From: Fidelibacterota bacterium
GTDB lineage: Bacteria > Fidelibacterota > Marinisomatia > Marinisomatales > TCS56
DNA: 11,768 nucleotides
Reading direction: 5' to 3'
NCBI GenBank assembly: GCA_013203015.1
Contig: JABMPO010000350.1
Coordinates: 1 to 11,768 of the forward strand
Each line of letters starts with the position of its first letter. Within the stretch, counting starts at the first letter, position 1. Made by a program: the position numbers and the translations under genes. Positions 6,334-11,768 of the stretch are shown here, piece by piece. Under the pieces are notes generated by a model. It saw only the letters and a list, made by a program, of their open reading frames with translations. It had not been told where the DNA came from and did no database searches.

Positions 6334-7104
6334 TCAGCGAAACTTTGGCGGTCGTTTTTCGACAAAGGCCTTGGTACCTTCCAGCATTTCAGCGGTTCCA
6401 AACAATTGACTGAATGCTTCAAGTTCGTACTCCAGTCCTTCAGTCAGCGAAAGATCTTGACCCCGGCGAATGCAATCCAATGCGACACGAACCGCTGCCG
6501 GACCGTTTTGTATAATTTTTTCTGCCAATTTATTGGCAAGAGGTATTAGATCAGATGGTTCAACAACCTGATTTACCAGTCCAATCCGCAAAGCTTCATC
6601 TGATTTAATTATACCGCCGCCGGCAATCATTTCAATGGCTTTGCCTTTGCCCACCAGTCTTGCCAACCGCTGTGTTCCGCCCCAACCGGGAATTAGTCCC
6701 AATTTCACTTCCGGTTGACCGAATATAGCATTTTCCGCTGCCAATCGTATATGGCAAGCCAGACTGATTTCCGTGCCACCTCCCAGTGCAAAACCATTGA
6801 TTGCGGCAATTACTGGATTGGGCGAGTTCTCGATTAAATTCAGTAAATCGTGTCCGGCCCGACCAAATTCCCGGGCAGCCGTTTTTGTCATCTGCGACAT
6901 GGCTTTAATATCGGCCCCGGCAACAAACGATTTATCGCCAGCGCCAGTGATGATAATAGCACCTATTTCAGCATCACTCACGGCTGTTTGTACCGCTTTG
7001 TGCAGCTCTCCGACTACAATCAGATTCATGGCGTTTAGCGCTTCCGGACGATTGATTGTTATTGTCGTTACATGATTGGATTTTTCAATCAATATGAATG
7101 ACAT
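6334..7104 (-). CDS. Enoyl-CoA hydratase (crotonase family)
   Basis: This 256-residue crotonase-fold enzyme probably hydrates short-chain trans-2-enoyl-CoA to 3-hydroxyacyl-CoA. The oxyanion-hole and CoA-binding segments are clear: SFVAGADIKAM (59-69) and INGFALGGGTE (102-112). Both catalytic glutamates of true hydratases are present, Glu112 (in GGGTEISLAC) and Glu132 (in FGQPEVKLGLIPGWGG), which separates it from decarboxylases and isomerases of the fold that lack one of them. The C-terminus EGTKAFVEKRPPKF is typical. A strong ribosome site precedes it. It follows trkH by 22 bases and precedes the epimerase by 27, suggesting a role in breakdown of fatty or branched amino acids that yields propionyl-CoA. 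The exact chain length preference cannot be read from the sequence. Confidence 0.9.
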   Translation of the reverse strand: MSFILIEKSNHVTTITINRPEALNAMNLIVVGELHKAVQTAVSDAEIGAIIITGAGDKSFVAGADIKAMSQMTKTAAREFGRAGHDLLNLIENSPNPVIAAINGFALGGGTEISLACHIRLAAENAIFGQPEVKLGLIPGWGGTQRLARLVGKGKAIEMIAGGGIIKSDEALRIGLVNQVVEPSDLIPLANKLAEKIIQNGPAAVRVALDCIRRGQDLSLTEGLEYELEAFSQLFGTAEMLEGTKAFVEKRPPKFR

Positions 7105-7111
7105 GCCCCTA

Positions 7112-7117
7112 CTCCTT
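7112..7117 (-). promoter_or_regulatory. Strong Shine-Dalgarno of the enoyl-CoA hydratase gene
   Basis: On the minus strand AAGGAG lies seven bases before the ATG at 7104. It is the best ribosome site in the window and confirms that start. It stands out because most genes here have weak or no Shine-Dalgarno sequences. Confidence 0.8.
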
Positions 7118-7126
7118 AAATATGAA

Positions 7127-8599
7127 TTATGTCCGCCAAAAAGTTCGGCTGAATATTACCATCACAGTATAAATCTCGAGTCGCCCCAGTAACATGCAAA
7201 AAGACAACAACCATTTTCCGATTGGATGTAATAAAGCGTAATTATCGGTGGGACCAAATTCACCAAGCGCCGGGCCAATATTCCCTAAAGCCGATGCGGC
7301 AGCTCCAATCGATGATTCGATATTCCAGCCCATTGCCGTCAACACAACCGAAGTAACGCCAAATATCATTATGTAAAACAGAAAGAAACCTAATGTATTA
7401 CGGATTATATCTTCACTGATAAATCGTCGACCAATACGAACGGGAAATATTGCCCTGGTATGCAGCATCCGCCGAGTTTCCATAAGTATATATTTCACAA
7501 TTACAAGGATGCGCACAACTTTCATCCCGCCACCGGTTGACCCACCCATACCACCAACAAACATCAGAACTAATAATACAAACTGGGCAAAATACGACCA
7601 GAGTTCATAATTGGCGGTTCCGTAACCAGTTGTAGAAATAATCGATACCGTCTGGAACAGGGAATCCCTGAAACTAATATGAGTCCATTCTCCAGTATTA
7701 TAGCCAAGACTGAAGAAAATAAGTCCGGTTACTCCCAAGATGATTGCAAAATAATATAAAAATTCGCGATCTCGGAAATAGGATTTAACATTACCAGTGA
7801 GTGCCCGGAAATGCAGGCTGAAATTCACTCCAGCCAGGAACATAAAGAATATGATGATATAATGGATTGTCGAATTATCGTAGGCGCCAATACTTGCATT
7901 CCGGGTTGAGAATCCGCCAGTGGGCATGGTTGTAAAAGTATGGCAAACGGCTTCGAATAACGACATCCCGGCGAACATCAGCATAATCGCTTCAGCCAGA
8001 CTGATTCCCACATATACCAGCCACAGAATCTTTGCAGTTTCACGAACGCGTGGACGAATTTTATCAGCGACCGGTCCCGGCACTTCCGCTTTGAACAATT
8101 GAACTCCACCAACACCTAACAACGGTAGGATCGCGATATAAAATACAATGATACCCATTCCGCCAATCCACTGGATAAACGAACGCCAGAATAGAGTTGC
8201 ATGAGGCAGGCTTTCGATACCATTAAGTAAATGGGGCATTGTTTCAATATTGCCAAAGATGGTGGCTCCGGTGGTGGTTACCCCTGACATAGATTCGAAA
8301 AAAGCATCGGTGAAACTGGGGATCATCCCACTCAAATAAAATGGCAACGCGCTGACGAGAGCAGTTGTAATCCAGGCAAATGTCACTACAGCAAAACCAT
8401 CTTTGATCGTGATTTTTTTGTATTTACGCGTCAACAACCAAATCGGAACCCCAATTGTAACGCAGATTACTGCAGAATAGATAAAGCCCATTAAATCGGG
8501 TTCATTCATTTGCCAGGCAATCAAAATCGGCACCAGCATTGCTAATCCCAATGATGAGATTAGAATAGCAAGAATATTAACTATCGTTTTGGGATTCAT
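7127..8599 (-). CDS. trkH: Potassium uptake channel subunit TrkH
   Basis: The 490-residue inner-membrane protein is full length for TrkH/KtrB, the K+-conducting subunit gated by TrkA. Hydrophobic helices run throughout. The four pseudo-repeat selectivity-filter loops with their glycines are visible: SGVTTTGAT (105-113), TTMPTGGFST (223-232), ISTTGYGTAN (321-330) and SALGNIGPALG (436-446). The GGMGGSTGGGMK loop (349-360), typical of the central M2 helix hinge of the third repeat, and the following basic segment (RRMLH...RIGRR) are also present. The length and additional N-terminal helices favour TrkH over the shorter KtrB. Its ATG overlaps the trkA stop as ATGA, and no Shine-Dalgarno is seen before it, so translation is probably coupled to trkA. 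Confidence 0.93.
   Translation of the reverse strand: MNPKTIVNILAILISSLGLAMLVPILIAWQMNEPDLMGFIYSAVICVTIGVPIWLLTRKYKKITIKDGFAVVTFAWITTALVSALPFYLSGMIPSFTDAFFESMSGVTTTGATIFGNIETMPHLLNGIESLPHATLFWRSFIQWIGGMGIIVFYIAILPLLGVGGVQLFKAEVPGPVADKIRPRVRETAKILWLVYVGISLAEAIMLMFAGMSLFEAVCHTFTTMPTGGFSTRNASIGAYDNSTIHYIIIFFMFLAGVNFSLHFRALTGNVKSYFRDREFLYYFAIILGVTGLIFFSLGYNTGEWTHISFRDSLFQTVSIISTTGYGTANYELWSYFAQFVLLVLMFVGGMGGSTGGGMKVVRILVIVKYILMETRRMLHTRAIFPVRIGRRFISEDIIRNTLGFFLFYIMIFGVTSVVLTAMGWNIESSIGAAASALGNIGPALGEFGPTDNYALLHPIGKWLLSFCMLLGRLEIYTVMVIFSRTFWRT
8596..8599 (-). other. trkA-trkH ATGA overlap
   Basis: The minus-strand tetranucleotide ATGA contains the trkH start codon and the trkA TGA stop. No Shine-Dalgarno precedes the trkH start, so coupling is the probable way the two transporter subunits are kept in proportion. 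Confidence 0.85.
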
Positions 8600-9945
8600 C
8601 GAGCGGTAAATAATTTTTTCAATTTGGGAATTGCCGACTGCTTCGCAAAAACCAGCACGGTATCCTCTTCGGTAATCTGGGAATTACCCCGGGCAATACT
8701 CAACGCTCCATGGTGGTTAATCACGCCCACAACACTGTCACTGGGGAACTTCAATTCTTCCAGTGAATGGAGAGTTACTTTGCTACCTGGTTCAGGGTTA
8801 AACTCGATAACGTCAACGTCAATTTCATCAAAAGTGGTGATAGAAGTTTCGGAATGATCACTGCGAATAAATTTTAAAATTGCATTAACAGTTGAAATAT
8901 TTTTACTGATTACCGCATCTATGCCGATTTCCTTGACCACCGGCAAATATTCGGTTGTCGATATATGGCAGATTGTCTGTTTAGCTCCAAGATGTTTGGC
9001 CAGCAAACTTGATAAAAGATTAGTTTGTTCGTTATGGGTTACAGCAATATAGCTATCTAACTCAGCCACATTTTCCGCACGCAGAAATTCTACATCGGTG
9101 CCGTCGCCATTTAATACCATGGTGTTTTCCAGCATTGTAGCAATCGATTCAGCTTTATAGCGGTCGACTTCAACCAATCGTACCGAGATATCATTCTGCA
9201 ATTCTTCCGCCAGTGAACGCCCGATCTTGGTACCTCCAACTATCATAACTCGTTTGGTCTTGGTTGTATGTTTCCCCAGCATGTGCATCAGATCATCCAC
9301 CCGATCGGTACGAATCAGAAAATAGCCCACATCAAGTTCCTCAAACACAAAATCACCCCAGGGAACATAGCTTTCTCCTTTTCGAAGAATTGTGACAATC
9401 CCAAATTTGAAATTGGATATACCTTCATTCACTTCGCGCACTGATTTACCAATGAGCGGCGATTTTGATTTGAGCCGAATACCTATTAACTGTAATCTTC
9501 CGCCCTCAAACTCCATTACCTGGGTGGCATAGGTCCGGCGAACTAACCGAACAATCTCCTGGCAAGCAGCCTTCTCCGGATGAATTACATGATCCACGCC
9601 AAAACCTTCCGGACGGATAATAGATTCTTTATCCGAATACTGCTGATTACGCAAGCGAGCAATTATCTTCTTAGCTCCCAATTCATGAGCCTGCTGTGAC
9701 GCTATCAGATTTACTTCATCTACTCCGGTAACACAAAGCACATATTCAGCTTCCTGAACCCGTGCTTTTGTCAGGTTTCCGGGACTGGCGCCGTGGCCTT
9801 CCACAACAATTACATCTAAGCTTTCAGCGATTCGCCGGCATTTATCCGGTTCCAGTTCGATTACGGTAATATCATAATCTTCCTGGCTTAAAGCCTTGGC
9901 AATATGAAACCCGACTTCACCAGCGCCAATAATAACAATTCTCAT
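8596..9945 (-). CDS. trkA: Trk potassium uptake regulatory subunit TrkA (two RCK domains)
   Basis: The 449-residue cytoplasmic protein has the duplicated RCK layout of full-length TrkA. The first Rossmann domain opens with MRIVIIGAGEVG (GAGEVG at 7-12) and an acidic nucleotide-binding residue at Glu30; its RCK-C part is about 145-215. The second starts near KRVMIVGGTKIG (GGTKIG at 237-242), with Glu259 in the matching acidic position, and its RCK-C part is about 370-445. Binding of NAD(H) or ATP/ADP by this family gates the TrkH channel. The second copy has GGTKIG in place of the usual GxGxxG, so the middle Gly is Thr, as often seen in second RCK repeats. A CGGAG ribosome site lies seven bases upstream. 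It follows murA by 28 bases and overlaps trkH by 4. Confidence 0.94.
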   Translation of the reverse strand: MRIVIIGAGEVGFHIAKALSQEDYDITVIELEPDKCRRIAESLDVIVVEGHGASPGNLTKARVQEAEYVLCVTGVDEVNLIASQQAHELGAKKIIARLRNQQYSDKESIIRPEGFGVDHVIHPEKAACQEIVRLVRRTYATQVMEFEGGRLQLIGIRLKSKSPLIGKSVREVNEGISNFKFGIVTILRKGESYVPWGDFVFEELDVGYFLIRTDRVDDLMHMLGKHTTKTKRVMIVGGTKIGRSLAEELQNDISVRLVEVDRYKAESIATMLENTMVLNGDGTDVEFLRAENVAELDSYIAVTHNEQTNLLSSLLAKHLGAKQTICHISTTEYLPVVKEIGIDAVISKNISTVNAILKFIRSDHSETSITTFDEIDVDVIEFNPEPGSKVTLHSLEELKFPSDSVVGVINHHGALSIARGNSQITEEDTVLVFAKQSAIPKLKKLFTAR

Positions 9946-9952
9946 TTGTGAT

Positions 9953-9957
9953 CTCCG
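9953..9957 (-). promoter_or_regulatory. Shine-Dalgarno of trkA
   Basis: On the minus strand CGGAG lies seven bases before the trkA ATG at 9945, within the 28-base murA-trkA gap. It supports that start and independent initiation of trkA inside the transcript. Confidence 0.65.
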
Positions 9958-9973
9958 TTAGATCCTGACATGA

Positions 9974-11224
9974 TTATTCCGATTCACGACGGATGGCCGC
10001 TCCCAGATTTCGGAATTTTTGTTCAATATTCTCATAACCCCGATCAATATGATAAACCCGGCTGATGTCAGTGCGGCCCTGGGCTGCCAGACCGGCCAGA
10101 ATCAGCGAAGCGCTGGCCCGGATATCGGTTGACATGACCGGTGCACCTTTTAGCCGCTCAGTACCACGTACAATTGCCTCATTTTTTTCCAATCGAATAT
10201 TAGCTCCCAATCGGCTTAATTCAGGGATATGGGCAAATCGATCCTGATAAATTGTATCAGTGATGACGGCTGTTCCGGTACTCTTGCTCATCATGGCGAT
10301 CCATTGAGCCTGTAGGTCAGTGGGAAAACCGGGATAAACCGCGGTAGTAACATCAACTGGTTTGATTTCGGAAGTCTGCTTGATTCTGATACTGTCTTCA
10401 TTAATATCAATTACGGCACCGGTGGCCTCGAGTTTATCCAAGACCGTAGTTAAATGGGAAGCCTTGGCATTTATTAACTTAATATCACCCAGCATGGCGC
10501 CAGCCATTAAAAAGGTTCCGGCTTCAATTCGATCAGGAATTACAGTGATATTGGCCGGTTTAAGACTGGTAACACCTGTAATGGTTAATTCATCGCTGCC
10601 AACACCGTTGATCTTCCCGCCCATTAAATTAATGAATTCACATAATTGAACTATTTCCGGTTCGCGGGCGGCGTTCTCAATTACCGAGGTTCCATCAGCC
10701 AGCGCAGCAGCCATAATGATATTTCCCGTTGCCCCTACAGAAGATATCTCAAATCGAATACGATTTCCTTTAAGACGCTTGGCTTCGGCAATGATGTAGC
10801 CACCTTCCAGCGTAATTTTCGCACCTAACTTTTCAAGACCTTTTAAGTGTAAATCCACCGGACGCGGACCCCAGGCACAGCCACCGGGCAGCGATACTTT
10901 GGCCCGCCCAAACCGAGCTAATAGCGGTCCCAGCACATAAAATGATGCACGCATGGTTTTCACCAGTTCGTACGGAGCCTCGGGATTGTTAACCGTACTC
11001 CCATCAATTTCCAGTACATCGCCGGTCAGCTCGGTTCGTGCACCGACAATTTCGAGCAATTTAACCATTGTGCCGGTATCACGTAATCTGGGCACTCGTT
11101 TGATGCATACCTGACCATCAACCAGCAAAGCCGCGGTCATTATGGGTAAAACGGCATTCTTAGCACCACTGATATTCACTTCACCAGTGAGTTCCCGGCC
11201 GCCATCGATAATCAATTTATCCAT
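9974..11224 (-). CDS. murA: UDP-N-acetylglucosamine 1-carboxyvinyltransferase MurA
   Basis: MurA transfers enolpyruvate from phosphoenolpyruvate to UDP-GlcNAc, the first committed step of peptidoglycan synthesis in the cytoplasm, and is the fosfomycin target. I place the start at ATG 11224, giving 416 residues that begin MDKLIIDGGRELTGEV, the usual family N-terminus; an in-frame ATG at 11272 would add 16 residues lying wholly inside recN. Active-site residues are present: Lys22-Asn23 in SGAKNA, Arg92 in TMRAS, catalytic Cys116 in LPGGCAWGPRPVD, Asp303 in YPGFPTDLQ, Arg368 in DIRASASL and Arg395 in HIDRGYE. Cys rather than Asp at 116 predicts the fosfomycin-sensitive type. The loop reads CAWGPRP where E. 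coli has CTIGARP. The gene overlaps the recN stop by 8 bases, indicating translational coupling; only a weak AAAGAT-like ribosome site lies upstream. Confidence 0.95.
   Translation of the reverse strand: MDKLIIDGGRELTGEVNISGAKNAVLPIMTAALLVDGQVCIKRVPRLRDTGTMVKLLEIVGARTELTGDVLEIDGSTVNNPEAPYELVKTMRASFYVLGPLLARFGRAKVSLPGGCAWGPRPVDLHLKGLEKLGAKITLEGGYIIAEAKRLKGNRIRFEISSVGATGNIIMAAALADGTSVIENAAREPEIVQLCEFINLMGGKINGVGSDELTITGVTSLKPANITVIPDRIEAGTFLMAGAMLGDIKLINAKASHLTTVLDKLEATGAVIDINEDSIRIKQTSEIKPVDVTTAVYPGFPTDLQAQWIAMMSKSTGTAVITDTIYQDRFAHIPELSRLGANIRLEKNEAIVRGTERLKGAPVMSTDIRASASLILAGLAAQGRTDISRVYHIDRGYENIEQKFRNLGAAIRRESE
11217..11224 (-). other. recN-murA 8-base coding overlap
   Basis: On the minus strand the bases ATGGATAA carry both the murA start (ATG GAT AA...) and the recN end (...GGA TAA). 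With this start, ribosomes finishing recN can reinitiate on murA. Confidence 0.7.
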
Positions 11225-11768
11225 GATATCTTTCGTACATGGCTCTAGCCGCTGATAAGTCTTCGGCAACATATTTATTACCGGCAGTCAATTGTGCCAG
11301 AGCCCTGATTATTTCTTCATTGTTCAAATAGCGTGCCGATACTGTTGTGATGTTATGAGAGATAATTTTATTGACTTGTAAATGATTGTGGGAGCGAACG
11401 GCTATTTGTGGTAAATGGGTTATACAAATCACTTGCTTATTACGAGCCAGATTAACAAGACTTTCAGCAACTTTTTCGGCGGCGGTGCCGGATATGCCGG
11501 AATCGATTTCATCAAAAATCAATGTGTCAACCGGATCACCATTCTGTAATATGGTTTTAATTGCCAGCATTATACGGGAGACTTCACCGCCGGAAGCGAT
11601 TTCAGTCAAAGGTTTGAGTTTTTCGCCGGGATTGGCGCTAAGCAGAAATTGGACAAAATCATAACCATCGGCGCTATATTTTACCGATTGACCATCATAG
11701 GAAACAAAAGATTTTTCATCAATTATCTGTGACAGTTCTATTTTAAATTTTGCTCCGGGCATCTGCAG
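11217..11768 (-). CDS. recN: DNA repair ATPase RecN, partial (C-terminal 183 residues)
   Basis: The frame is open from the right edge of the window to a TAA at 11219-11217, so only the C-terminal third is present; an internal ATG at 11762 is not the start. RecN is an SMC-like ATPase that helps repair double-strand breaks by recombination. The fragment holds the second half of the ABC head: the signature LTEIASGGEVSR (SGGE at visible residues 59-62), Walker B LIFDEID (83-89) followed by the D-loop SGISG, and the H-loop THLPQIA (His118). These are diagnostic of RecN. The N-terminal Walker A and coiled coil lie outside. It overlaps murA by 8 bases, and its promoter is beyond the window. Confidence 0.95.
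   Translation of the reverse strand: MQMPGAKFKIELSQIIDEKSFVSYDGQSVKYSADGYDFVQFLLSANPGEKLKPLTEIASGGEVSRIMLAIKTILQNGDPVDTLIFDEIDSGISGTAAEKVAESLVNLARNKQVICITHLPQIAVRSHNHLQVNKIISHNITTVSARYLNNEEIIRALAQLTAGNKYVAEDLSAARAMYERYHG

Noticed and set aside
6154..6549. 131-codon plus-strand open frame across the mce/hydratase junction
   Set aside because: It spans two confidently assigned genes on the opposite strand and has no motif of its own.
11762..11768. ATG at 11762 as the start of a small separate protein
   Set aside because: The frame stays open to the window edge and the sequence is the C-terminal head of RecN, so the ATG is internal.

Overview
The window looks like a piece of chromosome from a Gram-negative, diderm bacterium of moderate to low GC. 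An outer-membrane POTRA/beta-barrel protein, a second small outer-membrane barrel, peptidoglycan synthesis (MurA), TrkA/TrkH potassium uptake and a methylmalonyl-CoA epimerase together fit the FCB group or relatives (Calditrichota/Marinimicrobia/KSB1-like lineages). That placement is inferred from protein style only, not from a marker gene. I see no tRNA, rRNA, CRISPR array, insertion sequence or phage gene.

Layout. 1-1347 (minus): the N-terminal 449 codons of a BamA/TamA-like protein with a signal anchor, one POTRA-like domain and the start of a beta-barrel; its 3' end lies outside the window. 1348-1692: a gene-free, AT-rich divergent spacer with a candidate promoter, a hairpin followed by eight T, and a short tandem repeat. 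1693-2340 (plus): a small, AT-rich exported outer-membrane barrel of unknown function, probably starting at a TTG codon. 2429-3709 (plus): a winged-helix-like, cysteine-rich, two-cluster ferredoxin protein of unknown function. 3763-4572 (plus): an exported endonuclease/exonuclease/phosphatase-fold hydrolase. 4663-5802 (plus): a THUMP-domain rRNA guanine-N2 methyltransferase of the RlmL/YpsC type. 5803-5901: a convergent spacer with a nested hairpin.

The right half, 5902-11768, is one tightly packed minus-strand gene train. In transcription order it is recN (3' part only), murA, trkA, trkH, an enoyl-CoA hydratase and methylmalonyl-CoA epimerase. recN/murA overlap by 8 nt and trkA/trkH by 4 nt, and the remaining gaps are 22-28 nt, so it reads as an operon whose promoter lies beyond the right edge. 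Its members serve unrelated jobs: DNA repair, first committed step of peptidoglycan synthesis, K+ uptake, and acyl-CoA/propionyl-CoA metabolism. TrkA and TrkH form one transporter. The hydratase and the epimerase plausibly work in beta-oxidation or branched-chain/propionyl-CoA breakdown.

Most of the window is ordinary housekeeping DNA. The less well understood parts are the cysteine-rich ferredoxin protein with its start-proximal inverted repeat, the two outer-membrane barrels, and the spacer between them. I found no convincing evidence of a new multi-gene system.
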